Of a DNA stretch of 64,000 nucleotides, positions 47,710-57,306 are shown in pieces; within the stretch, counting starts at the first letter, position 1, and each line of letters begins with the position of its first letter. Origin of the DNA: Pirellulales bacterium (GTDB taxonomy: Bacteria > Planctomycetota > Planctomycetia > Pirellulales > JAEUIK01); assembly GCA_019694455.1 (NCBI GenBank), contig JAIBBY010000010.1, positions 1-64,000 of the forward strand. The letters are read 5' to 3'. The translations under genes were made by a program, and so were the position numbers. Under the pieces are notes generated by a model that searched no databases, was not told the DNA's origin, and worked only from the letters and a program-made list of their open reading frames with translations.

Positions 47710-48202
47710 AGGAAAGTCGAGAACGCGACGTCGCGAAGGCGCAGGGGAGATGAAGAGTTGGAAGCTCGCGCCTGGCGTCGCACTGGCAGAGCCAGTGGCA
47801 CACGGAAGAGAGCAGCGGAGCAGCGGAGGACACTTGACTGGCCGCGACAATGGTCACTGCGAGTCGCTGGTCCTGAGCCTTGGGTCTCTGGTCGCGCGCT
47901 TTCTCTGCTTTGCCGCGGGCGGAGATCGATTCGACTCTGCCGTCGTCGTCGTTGGTCTTCACCGTCACCGAAAAGCCGGGCAACAACTCTTCCAATTTGC
48001 ACGGCGTGCTGTTGAGTGTGATGCGCGTGTCGCGGTCGGGCGTGAAGGCGCGCTTGGTCTTGCCATCGTTGCTGGTGGCGACCAGCTTGCCTTCGAGGCT
48101 GGAGACCACCTTGCCGAGATAGACCTCGGCGCAGGCCGTGCCGACCCAGGCGAACGACATCAGCGCCAGGACCGCGATGCGAAGAATGAATACGCGATTC
48201 AT
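47708..48202 (-). CDS. Exported small protein with repeat-derived C-terminus
   Basis: 164 residues. The signal peptide MNRVFILRIAVLALMSFAW runs to about residue 25 (TACA). The following ~70 residues (VYLGKVVSSLEGKLVATSN, ITLNSTPCKLEELLPGFSV) are a compact beta-rich domain with one Cys. From about residue 99 the composition changes (KARDQRPKAQDQ then VTIVAASQVSSAAPLL); this part is encoded by heptamer-repeat DNA at 47708-47908, so the natural protein may have ended near residue 98. Start at 48202. Function unknown. Confidence 0.6.
   Translation of the reverse strand: MNRVFILRIAVLALMSFAWVGTACAEVYLGKVVSSLEGKLVATSNDGKTKRAFTPDRDTRITLNSTPCKLEELLPGFSVTVKTNDDDGRVESISARGKAEKARDQRPKAQDQRLAVTIVAASQVSSAAPLLSSVCHWLCQCDARRELPTLHLPCAFATSRSRLS
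47858..47892 (+). repeat. Heptanucleotide tandem repeat inside ORF tail
   Basis: Five degenerate 7-bp units (TGCGAGT, CGCTGGT, CCTGAGC, CTTGGGT, CTCTGGT; consensus roughly CYYKGGT). Because 7 is not a multiple of 3, the coded residues rotate through frames, giving the odd tail of the minus-strand ORF. Confidence 0.6.
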
Positions 48203-48278
48203 GGTAGAACCTCCAGTTTTTCTAGAGTATTCCCACATGCAAGCCACATGCCAATGGGACGATAAGCGACGCTTATGA

Positions 48279-49193
48279 CTAGCCCGAGGTGAGCTTTACT
48301 CCTTGGCGAGCGACGCGTTTATTCTGTTCCGCCTGACAGGCCTCGCGATAGGCGGACTGCACCAGTTCGCGGCCGTAGCGGCGTTCCATCTCAACAATGG
48401 AAAAGTGATATCGCGCCACGCGGTTGAAGTGATCGGTGAAGGAGGCGTTGACCAAGGCCCCGAGGCCGGCGCCGACGATCGGCACCGCCTGCGCGGCGAC
48501 CTTCTCGGTGACGACAATCTGGAAGCGGGCGGCGATCGCGCTGATCAGGCGCATCAGCACCGGCGCCGTCCCCTTGGCCAGCGCGTCGCTGATCTCGCGG
48601 GCCGTGTGCTGCGCCACGAAGTGCGTGGCCTGTCGCACCGCCATCGCCAGGCTGAGTCGCGTGGTCAGATAGGCCGACTCCATTTCTTCCAGCGGTTGCG
48701 AGCCAAGGCTGAAGACGGCCAGACACTCTAGCCGCGTGGCCGGGTCGTTGAGATCGGCGCCATGCTCGGCCGCGATCGACGCGATGGAACGGAGCATCAG
48801 CATGGTGGTGGTGGGAAGTTCCACCGCGAGGCCGGGCAGGCCCATCATGCCGCCGCCGGCGCCGGTGAGCGCCGTGAGCGCGGTGTGGCGATGTTTTTTC
48901 AAGAAGCCGCGGACGCCGGTCTTTTCGCACACCTCGTCGGACGACTCGGGCGGCAGGCTACGCACTGCCCAATCGAGTCCCGTTTTCAACGCGTCGCTCG
49001 TGCCGTCGGCGACGATGACGCGCGCCCGATCGGGGAGCGACTTGATGACCACCTCGGCGGGCTTGCCGACCAGGTTGGCCACCTTGACGAGGAAGCTGGG
49101 GTTTTCGAGATAGGCCGCCGCCTCCGCGAGCAGCTTGCGCTGGTCGGCATTGAGCGCGAGCGGTGGAGGGACGGGAGTCGGCTGGTCGGTCAT
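48279..49193 (-). CDS. EcsC family protein
   Basis: 304 residues. EcsC-type pattern: TGAGGGMMGLPGLAVELPTTT, RSIASIAAEHGADLNDPATR and AQAVPIVGAGLGALVNASFTD, then FNRVARYHFSIVEMERRYG at the C-terminus. It is a hydrophobic, probably membrane-associated protein. The name comes from Bacillus EcsC; its function is not settled. The terminator of groL lies between it and groL, so it is separately transcribed. Confidence 0.85.
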   Translation of the reverse strand: MTDQPTPVPPPLALNADQRKLLAEAAAYLENPSFLVKVANLVGKPAEVVIKSLPDRARVIVADGTSDALKTGLDWAVRSLPPESSDEVCEKTGVRGFLKKHRHTALTALTGAGGGMMGLPGLAVELPTTTMLMLRSIASIAAEHGADLNDPATRLECLAVFSLGSQPLEEMESAYLTTRLSLAMAVRQATHFVAQHTAREISDALAKGTAPVLMRLISAIAARFQIVVTEKVAAQAVPIVGAGLGALVNASFTDHFNRVARYHFSIVEMERRYGRELVQSAYREACQAEQNKRVARQGVKLTSG

Positions 49194-49287
49194 GAGCGGG
49201 TTGCCTGGGCTTTGCGGTACGAGCCCACAATTCTACGTCGCCCGCAATGTTGCGGCGAATGTCGGCGGAAATCGGCCCGCGGCGCAT

Positions 49288-49334
49288 AAAAAATCCCTGG
49301 GCGACTCGCTGGCAGCTTGTCGCCCAGGGTTTTT
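49288..49334 (-). terminator. Bidirectional rho-independent terminator after groL
   Basis: An 11-bp perfect stem (CCCTGGGCGAC at 49295-49305 and its complement at 49319-49329) with a 13-base loop. A runs on the left and TTTTT on the right let it work in both directions. It ends the groES-groL transcript 50 bp after the groL stop. Confidence 0.92.
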
Positions 49335-49381
49335 GATATCCACTCAAATCGCTTGCCTCCGAAAGGAAAGCAATTTGCGAT

Positions 49382-51025
<1,644 letters not shown>

Positions 51026-51090
51026 TCAATGGCGGTGTATGGAGGGAACCGGCCGCGCGGGGCGCGGCGCACGGTGGTTACAAGCGGCGG

Positions 51091-51420
51091 TTAGTCGATG
51101 ACGGCCAGGATATCGTCTTCGCGCATCAGCAGCAGTTCTTGCTCGCCGATCTTGAAGGTCTCGCCGGCGTAGGAGCTAAACAGCACGCGCTCGCCCACCT
51201 TGACCTGAATCTTGTTGCGCTGGCCATTGTCGAGCAGGCGGCCATCGCCGACGGCGACGATCTTGCCGCGGGCGGGCTTGTTTTTGGCGCTATCGGGCAG
51301 CACGATGCCGCCGGCGGTGCGCTCTTCGGCCTCCTCGCGCTGGATGACCACACGGTCGCCGAGCGGCTGGAGCTTGGGCTGGGTCGATTTGCGAGCTTTG
51401 GACGCGGTCGCGGTCGACAT
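51091..51420 (-). CDS. groS: 10 kDa co-chaperonin
   Basis: 109 residues, slightly longer than usual because of a ~12-residue basic N-terminal extension ([14 protein letters not shown]). The GroES core is plain: [20 protein letters not shown], the mobile loop, and [24 protein letters not shown] lies 10 bases upstream. No CIRCE inverted repeat (TTAGCACTC/GAGTGCTAA) was seen in 51421-51724. Confidence 0.97.
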   Translation of the reverse strand: MSTATASKARKSTQPKLQPLGDRVVIQREEAEERTAGGIVLPDSAKNKPARGKIVAVGDGRLLDNGQRNKIQVKVGERVLFSSYAGETFKIGEQELLLMREDDILAVID

Positions 51421-51724
51421 GACTCGGTATCCTCCGGAATTCGCTTATCAGAGAGTTGTGGTGAAAGTCGGGGTGTGGGCCGGGGGCCTGCCAAAATAGG
51501 CGCACCTTCCGGCGCGGCGGTGTAGAACGCAAGCGGCGCGCCCAGTGGCGGCCCTCTGTCTGCAGTAGCGCCACAAGAGGCGAATAGGCAAAGACTTGTG
51601 TAGAATCGCAGCGATTGGTCGGCGGATGGACCGCGAACCGCCGCCGGCCGGGCGTGTCATTTTGGCAGGTGAGGCGTAGGGCGCTTTCCAGTTGCGGCAC
51701 GCGTACCGTTGTGCGGCCTCCTGC

Positions 51725-51835
51725 TTAAGCAGTGGCCTTTTTCGCGGCCTTCTTGGGCGCTGCCTACTTTTTGGTGGGCTTGGCGGTCTTCGTCGCGCCG
51801 GCCTTTTCGGCGGCCGGCAAGCGGGTGGCGGCGAT
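51725..51835 (-). pseudogene. Broken copy of the lysine-rich histone-like gene
   Basis: On the minus strand 51835-51725 reads AATRLPAAEKAGATKTAK, then PTKK, an in-frame TAG at 51766-51764, then AAPKKAAKKATA and a final TAA. This aligns with the last two thirds of the intact protein at 54045-54203 (AATRAKAAEKAGATKPAK, AAPKKVTKKAAV). The first ~20 codons are absent or unrelated, though a GTG at about 51855 could start a short peptide. The end of both copies matches, including the stop position. Other parts of 51421-51875 hold the groES upstream region; nothing else was recognised there. Confidence 0.8.
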
Positions 51836-51875
51836 CGGCGTCAGTTTTCTCACTTTGGGTGACGCGCCTCAGCGT

Positions 51876-53705
51876 TCAATTACTCACGGTCGCATGCGCT
51901 ACACAAGGTGGATCCACCGGCGCCACGTGGACGGAGTTGGGCGGACCGTCGGGATAATTGGTTTCATAGAAGGTTGGCGGCTCATAGGTCCACCCTTGTC
52001 GCAGGCGTTGTTCCTCTTGCTGAATCCGGCGGTGGAGCTTGCGGCCGATGATCGGCGCCGCCCGCCGCGCCGGCTCTCCACATTCGGCATAGAGCTCGTT
52101 GAGGACGGTGGTGATTTCTGCCGCCTGGCGCGTATCGTCGCGATACCACTGGCGACAAGCCCAAAGCACGCCCGCGTATTGCATGGGGAGATTCGCGGCC
52201 TCATAGGCGAATCGAGCGCGCACGCGCTCGTCTGGGTGGTGTTGGAAGCGCTTCCAGGCGCGGAGCGTCGTGCGCACGATACGCACGACACTGGGGCCGT
52301 TCACCTCGAAGTCGCGATGAAATGCCCGCAACAAGAGTTCGGTCTCTTGCCCCTGTGGAATATGAGGATGGCGATAGTTGAATTGTAATTGGCCGTGGAT
52401 ATCTGCCACGGAGTAGTCGGCCACCGAGAGCAGCTTGCCCTGCGACGCGAGCTCCGAAAAGAGGGGCGTGCCGGGGATCGGCGTATACAGCATGAATTGG
52501 TGGAATTCGGTGGCGTGCTGCACGGCGTGGTCGATTGCGGCGTCGATGTTTTCGAGCGTGTGCTCTTCCAATCCGATGATGGTCGACCCGAGGACCCGTA
52601 TGCCATGTTCGCGAAGCTGGCGCACCAAGGCGAGCGTGTCGGTCCCTGCGAGCTTTTTGTACTGCGAGCCTTTTCCTTCCAACCCCATCCAAACCCACGA
52701 GACGCCCAATCGCACAAGCTGGTCCATCGTGTACTTCTGCAAGACATTGGCCGAGCTGAAGACGAAGATCGACCAGGGCTTGTGATGCTTCTCCATCAGC
52801 TCCAAGAGTTGCAGGCTGCGCTTGGTGTTGACGAGAAAATTTTCGTCCATGACGAAGAACGATTGAATCGTCAGATTCTGCTCCAGTTGACACATGACCT
52901 CGAACAGGTCGGACCCGCTGCGATAGAACTCGATCGAACGTCCTTTGCCGCCAAACATGGCGGACGTCGAGCAAAAGTTGCAGCCCATCGGACAACCCAC
53001 CGACGGAATGAGCGTAGCGCAGGCGTCGCCAGGATGATTCCGCAGGGTCACACCCAGGATGCGCGACCCGATATTGCCGGCGACTTGCGGATGACGAATG
53101 GGCGCGTCGGGATCCTCACCGAGGTATTCGCGCATCCAGCGCACGCCGTCCGATCTGACGACGTGGTCGCAATCGCAATACTGTTTCAAGTCGGGAAAGT
53201 TGGCGAGATGCCCGCCGATCAGAATGGTGGCGTGGGGCAGGTGCTTGCGGATCAAGCGGCACATCCGCCGGACTTTGATCAGGTTGGTTTGAATGGAGCT
53301 GATGCCCACAATGTCGTAGGGCTGCGTTTGAATCTCCTCCACAAAGCGTTCTTGTGTGGGAAAGTCCAACAATGTGACCGGGGCCCGCAGATTAGCCTGA
53401 ATCAACATCAGCCCCCACGACCGATTGAACGTTCGCAGCGAGAAGGCATGCTGCACCCGCGTGACCTGATTGTGGTACAGCTCCATCGGATTGATGTAGC
53501 GACTGCCATATGCGTCGTCCTGCGCGTACGGCCCAAACACACTGGTCAGCAGTACGCGAGCCCGCGACCCGTGTGGATGGCGTGGCGATCCGGTGGGCCG
53601 TGATTCGTTCGCGATTGGATCGGGGGCGGCTGTGTGCGACACGAGACAAGACCTCCGCGGGACCAGCGACCGACGGCCAAGCATTGACGCGACGCGCCGC
53701 TCCAT
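51876..53705 (-). CDS. B12-binding radical SAM protein, uncharacterised family
   Basis: 609 residues. The N-terminal part (about 50-190) is a cobalamin-binding Rossmann-like domain: RARVLLTSVFGPYAQDDA, YINPMELYHNQVTRVQHAF, DIVGISSIQTNLIKVRRM, TILIGGHLANFPDLKQ. The radical SAM core follows with SVGCPMGCNFCSTSAMFGG (CxxxCxxC at about 235), SFFVMDENFLVNTKRSL, VSWVWMGLEGKG and LGSTIIGLEEHT. The classic DxHxxG cobalamin ligand is not obvious. Homologues are in several phyla but no reaction is known to me. The first ATG has no SD; the next ATG is 21 bp in. Flanked by histone-like copies. Confidence 0.88.
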   Translation of the reverse strand: MERRVASMLGRRSLVPRRSCLVSHTAAPDPIANESRPTGSPRHPHGSRARVLLTSVFGPYAQDDAYGSRYINPMELYHNQVTRVQHAFSLRTFNRSWGLMLIQANLRAPVTLLDFPTQERFVEEIQTQPYDIVGISSIQTNLIKVRRMCRLIRKHLPHATILIGGHLANFPDLKQYCDCDHVVRSDGVRWMREYLGEDPDAPIRHPQVAGNIGSRILGVTLRNHPGDACATLIPSVGCPMGCNFCSTSAMFGGKGRSIEFYRSGSDLFEVMCQLEQNLTIQSFFVMDENFLVNTKRSLQLLELMEKHHKPWSIFVFSSANVLQKYTMDQLVRLGVSWVWMGLEGKGSQYKKLAGTDTLALVRQLREHGIRVLGSTIIGLEEHTLENIDAAIDHAVQHATEFHQFMLYTPIPGTPLFSELASQGKLLSVADYSVADIHGQLQFNYRHPHIPQGQETELLLRAFHRDFEVNGPSVVRIVRTTLRAWKRFQHHPDERVRARFAYEAANLPMQYAGVLWACRQWYRDDTRQAAEITTVLNELYAECGEPARRAAPIIGRKLHRRIQQEEQRLRQGWTYEPPTFYETNYPDGPPNSVHVAPVDPPCVAHATVSN

Positions 53706-54044
53706 TCGACGTGCGACGAATGGAGCTGAAGCGACGCAATCAAGACTCGATCAGGATTATAGCCGCGGCGAGAAACGCGCCCTATCGCGGTTTCGGAGTT
53801 GATAGCAGTCGAGAACCACTGCGCCGGGCGATCGAATTTGATGGCGCTGGGATGGGAAAAGGACGCGCTGCTTCCTCTGGCATTTGCACACCAAGCGCCA
53901 GCCGCGCAAGCGCAACGGCCGCCGGTGCTAACCGCCGACGATCCCGGCGGCGCCCCGCGCCGCTCCGTAAATGAGAACAGCAACTACGACCGACGCGCAA
54001 CGACGACGCAAGAACCGACACCGGTTCGGGGCGCTGCCGCTCGT

Positions 54045-54203
54045 TTAGACGGCGGCCTTTTTCGTGACCTTCTTGGGGGCCGCTTTCTTCTTGGCGGGCT
54101 TGGTCGCGCCAGCCTTTTCGGCGGCCTTTGCGCGGGTGGCGGCGTTCTTCTTGGTGCGCAGGCGCTTGCGGCGTGCGTTGGCGGTGCTCTTGTGGGCGCC
54201 CAT
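54045..54203 (-). CDS. Small lysine-rich histone-H1-like protein
   Basis: 52 residues: begins MGAHKSTANARRKRLRTKKN, then AATRAKAAEKAGATKPAKKK and AAPKKVTKKAAV. Composition is almost only Ala, Lys, Arg, Thr, like the tail of histone H1 and the Hc proteins of chlamydiae, so it is probably a nucleoid or RNA-binding protein. GGAGA lies 8 bases before the ATG. A decayed copy is at 51725-51835. The 339 bp at 53706-54044 upstream of the radical SAM gene show nothing recognised. Confidence 0.85.
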   Translation of the reverse strand: MGAHKSTANARRKRLRTKKNAATRAKAAEKAGATKPAKKKAAPKKVTKKAAV

Positions 54204-54360
54204 GATGTGCGTCTCCTCGATGCCTACGGTGTGATGTGTGGTTGTGCGGCGAAAGCAGCCAGTTCGGCAGCGATGAAGATACGCTTTGCGCCCCGCTTCA
54301 CGCCAGGGGTGGAGGGAAGCCGATAGGAGGCCGGGGAGAAGGTTCAGAAATCGACTTTAG

Positions 54361-54966
54361 CTACAACTCGGCGAAGTTTTTGAGCAGCTTCAGCCCGTCG
54401 GCCTGGCTCTTTTCGGGATGGAACTGCGTGGCGTAGAGGTTGTCGCGCCAGATCATGGCGGTGAATGGCTCGGGATAGCGAGCCTCGGCGGCGATGATGT
54501 CGCGGTCGCGCGGCGCCACATAGTAGGAATGCACAAAGTAGAAATAGCTGCCGTCGGCGATGTCCGCCAAGATCGGTGGGCGACTGCGCAGCTCAATCTG
54601 GTTCCAGCCCATGTGCGGCACCTTGCACTCGGCGGGGACTTCAAAGCGGCGGACCTCGCCGGGCACGATGCCGAGCCCCGCATGCTCGCCCCCCTCGTAG
54701 CTCTTGTCGAACAGCAGTTGCAGCCCCAGGCAGATGCCAAGAAACGGCCGGCCGGCGGCGATCGACTCTTTAACCGCGTCGTCCAGCCCGCGTGCGCAAA
54801 GCTCGCGCATGGCGTCGCCCATGGCGCCGACGCCGGGCAGAATCACCTTATCGGCGCGGGCGATCGTCTCGGGTCGGTCGCTGATTTCGGCGGCGTGGCC
54901 CACCTTTTCAAACGCTTTTTGCACGCTGCGAAGGTTGCCCATCCCGTAGTCGATAATGGCGATCAT
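54361..54966 (-). CDS. hisH: Imidazole glycerol phosphate synthase, glutaminase subunit
   Basis: 201 residues. HisH supplies ammonia from glutamine to HisF. The triad is visible: Cys in FLGICLGLQLLFD, His and Glu in ATQFHPEKSQADG. IAIIDYGMGNLRSVQKAF at the N-terminus and KVILPGVGAMGDAM (oxyanion loop) are typical. hisF is not adjacent. hisG and hisE lie 9 kb away, so his genes are dispersed. Confidence 0.96.
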   Translation of the reverse strand: MIAIIDYGMGNLRSVQKAFEKVGHAAEISDRPETIARADKVILPGVGAMGDAMRELCARGLDDAVKESIAAGRPFLGICLGLQLLFDKSYEGGEHAGLGIVPGEVRRFEVPAECKVPHMGWNQIELRSRPPILADIADGSYFYFVHSYYVAPRDRDIIAAEARYPEPFTAMIWRDNLYATQFHPEKSQADGLKLLKNFAEL

Positions 54967-55101
54967 GCGTGCGGTGCGGCAGGTGGTGAGCGTGAGTGGT
55001 GGAGAGCACGAAACGGCAGAGGCAGGGACAGCAGCGGGGCCGGGCGGGTTCGCCGATTATAGCCCAAGCGCGGGCAGCGCGCAGGAGGAGCAAGGCGATC
55101 G

Positions 55102-55950
55102 CTAGTTGCGGCCGACCTGCTCTGGATAGACCACCAGCTCGACGCGGCGATTGCGCTCTTTGCCGGCGGGGGTGGCGTTGGAGACGACCGGATGATTCGA
55201 GCCGTGGCCGACGACGAACAACTGATCGGCGCGAAAGCCGCCACGAACCGTCATATAGTCGTACACCGCCATCGCTTGGCCGACCGAGAGCTGATGGTTG
55301 TTTTGCCACTGGCTGGTTTGCACCGGATCGCTGTCGGTGAAGCCCTCGACGCCAATGACCTGACCGGCGTAGATCCGCTTGAGTTCGGCCGACACCTGAT
55401 CGAGCAGCGGGCTGGCCTCGGGCAGCAGCCGCGCGCCGCCGGGCACGAAGAGCCGCGTGCCGGGAAGCTCGATACGGACGACGTCGCCATCGCGGCGGAC
55501 GTTGAGCCCCGCCACGACAATGTCGGGAAGTTGGGCCTTGAAGCTGTTGTTGGCGGTGATTTGCGCGCTGCCGCGGCTGCGAATCGAGGCCTGGAGCGCC
55601 TTGTGCTTGTCGTTGAACTCTTCTGACAGGTCGCGCGCTTGCGCCAACTGCGACGAGGTGGCGGTGAGTTGCTCGCGCATCACCGTCACCTGGTCTTCGA
55701 ACAGACGCACCTGCTGTTGGCTTTGCGCCAGCAAGCGTTCGAGCTCTTGATTGTCGTTGTCGAGCGTGGTGGCGCGGGTTTGCAGTTCGCGGTTTTGCTG
55801 CGAGATGGCCAGTTGCTGCTGTTGCAGCGACTGAATCTGGCTCTGCATCATCATCGGGTTCTGTGTGCAGCCGCTGGCCGCCAGCGCCGCCAGCGCGCAG
55901 AGACAGCCGGCGAATCTGGAGCGAGCAGGTTGGCGGCCCGCGATGTTCAT
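55102..55950 (-). CDS. OmpA-type lipoprotein with coiled coil
   Basis: 282 residues. Lipobox in LAALAASGCTQNP makes the Cys at about 28 the likely lipidated residue. A Gln-rich coiled coil (about 35-125: QSQIQSLQQQQLAISQQNR, LERLLAQSQQQVRLFEDQV) leads to an OmpA/MotB peptidoglycan-binding domain (IGVEGFTDSDPVQTSQWQN, LSVGQAMAVYDYMTVRGG, NRRVELVVYPE). The start at 55950 matches the signal peptide; a 51-residue upstream extension is unlikely. It probably links the cell envelope to peptidoglycan. Confidence 0.9.
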   Translation of the reverse strand: MNIAGRQPARSRFAGCLCALAALAASGCTQNPMMMQSQIQSLQQQQLAISQQNRELQTRATTLDNDNQELERLLAQSQQQVRLFEDQVTVMREQLTATSSQLAQARDLSEEFNDKHKALQASIRSRGSAQITANNSFKAQLPDIVVAGLNVRRDGDVVRIELPGTRLFVPGGARLLPEASPLLDQVSAELKRIYAGQVIGVEGFTDSDPVQTSQWQNNHQLSVGQAMAVYDYMTVRGGFRADQLFVVGHGSNHPVVSNATPAGKERNRRVELVVYPEQVGRN

Positions 55951-56068
55951 CAGTGGCCCGGTGCGAGCAGGGGTGGCGGCGCTTGGGGGCGCCGCAGGCT
56001 GCGCAGAAAACAGTGGCGCGGCGGGATGGTAGCCAGGGGGAACCGCCGCGACAAGGCGAGCTTGAACC

Positions 56069-56605
56069 TCAGTCGGCCGCGACTGCCAGCAAGCTGGCGC
56101 CAATCGCCGGCGCCGGGCGCGGATAGTGGCCGTAGAACCGCTTGATGTAGTGCCGCCGCCAGCCGTTCTCCAAGTGCGGCTCCCAGCCCCAGCGGTGGAG
56201 CAACCGGGCGGAGATGCGCAGGTTAGTGACTTCTGTCACGATGGCGTCGATTCGCTTTATTTCAGCAATGCGATCGAGCACGAGCGTTGCCCGCCGAAAG
56301 GTGGCGAAGCTGGCGCCACGATGCGAAACGATGTATTTGAGCGCCAGGTAGTTGGGGCAGCGCCGCGGTTGATTGTAGTAGAGCCAACAGCGGTCGCCGG
56401 CGCGGCGCGCGTGCGCCGCTCGGCCCCACAGCAGCGCCTCGGCCAGTGAGACCTGTTTGGGAAGCCAGCGCGGGGTGACGCTCACCAATCGCCCATTGGC
56501 CACCTCGATGACGCCATGCCCGCGCGCGGCCAGGCGCGGCGACAGGGGGTCGAGATCGGTGATGGTCTGAGTGGAGGGCATGCGTTTTGGCGTCTTGCGG
56601 GCCAT
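56069..56605 (-). CDS. Conserved hypothetical protein
   Basis: 178 residues. N-terminal lysine-rich start, then SLAEALLWGRAAHARRAGD, DRCWLYYNQPRRCPNYLAL, and a distinctive C-terminus VTEVTNLRISARLLHRWGW followed by EPHLENGWRRHYIKRFYGHYP. No signal or membrane segment. I recall similar C-termini only in planctomycete proteins of unknown function; not checked. 119 bp upstream of the OmpA-type lipoprotein start. Confidence 0.7.
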   Translation of the reverse strand: MARKTPKRMPSTQTITDLDPLSPRLAARGHGVIEVANGRLVSVTPRWLPKQVSLAEALLWGRAAHARRAGDRCWLYYNQPRRCPNYLALKYIVSHRGASFATFRRATLVLDRIAEIKRIDAIVTEVTNLRISARLLHRWGWEPHLENGWRRHYIKRFYGHYPRPAPAIGASLLAVAAD

Positions 56606-56684
56606 GCTAGGAAAGCATAGCTTTTCCGTGGCGAGCGGATCGCCGAGAAACTCGCCCCGAGTAACACTTTGAGGAGCGCGGCGC

Positions 56685-57302
56685 GTGCTGTTTCGATTGG
56701 TGCATTATCTGCCGACGGCGCACCTGGCCCTGGCCGCGCTGGCATGGTTGGGGGCCGCCTGGGTGATGGGCGCCGCGCTGGTGGAGACGCCGCATCACGG
56801 AGTCGACCACCTGGGCACCATGGGCGCCATTGGCCGCTGGTTGACGGTGCTCTATCTGGGCTTGGCGGGCGTGCTGCAGTATCGGCTCAGTCGCTACGGC
56901 CATCGCATCTTGGCGCAACCGGGGCGGATGTGGATTGCGCTGGTCGCGGAGCAACTGTTGCTGCTTGTGATCTTGTGCGCGGTGCTGCTGCGGGGGCCAA
57001 CCTCGCGCATGTATCTGGCGGGGCTTCATCACGCGGTGGCGGTGCTCTTGGTGGTGGCGGCGCTGACGCTCTTGCTGGCGGCGATCGACCGGTTGGCCGC
57101 GTGGAGCGTGGCGCGCACGGCGCCAGAGATTAAGGGCGAGGTGGAATCGAGCGGAACGCGACTCAGCGCGTCGTTCGTGATCAGCGCGGCGCTGCTGTTC
57201 TTGTTGATCGGCTTTTTGGAAACGCAGCCATTGCCGCACTCGGAGGCGCCGCAGTCGAGCGAGGCGCCGCCGCTGGAGGCGGTGCCAGCCGGCGCCGAGT
57301 AG
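56685..57302 (+). CDS. Membrane protein, unknown function
   Basis: 205 residues. Starts at GTG 56685 with GAGGAG 8 bases upstream, which decides the start. Five hydrophobic segments (for example HLALAALAWLGAAWVMGAAL, LLLLVILCAVLL, VAVLLVVAALTLLLAAI, ASFVISAALLFLLIGF). The C-terminal 30 residues are Pro/Glu-rich. It meets the convergent helicase gene after 4 bp. No family recognised. Confidence 0.72.
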   Translation: MLFRLVHYLPTAHLALAALAWLGAAWVMGAALVETPHHGVDHLGTMGAIGRWLTVLYLGLAGVLQYRLSRYGHRILAQPGRMWIALVAEQLLLLVILCAVLLRGPTSRMYLAGLHHAVAVLLVVAALTLLLAAIDRLAAWSVARTAPEIKGEVESSGTRLSASFVISAALLFLLIGFLETQPLPHSEAPQSSEAPPLEAVPAGAE

Positions 57303-57306
57303 CCCA

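Noticed and set aside
51709..51957. 82-codon plus-strand open frame near the radical SAM 3' end
   Set aside because: Trp/Arg/Ser-rich shadow of the broken histone-like copy and of the radical SAM C-terminus on the other strand.
52389..53603. ~400-codon plus-strand frame opposite the radical SAM gene
   Set aside because: Antisense of a gene with clear CxxxCxxC and B12-domain motifs.
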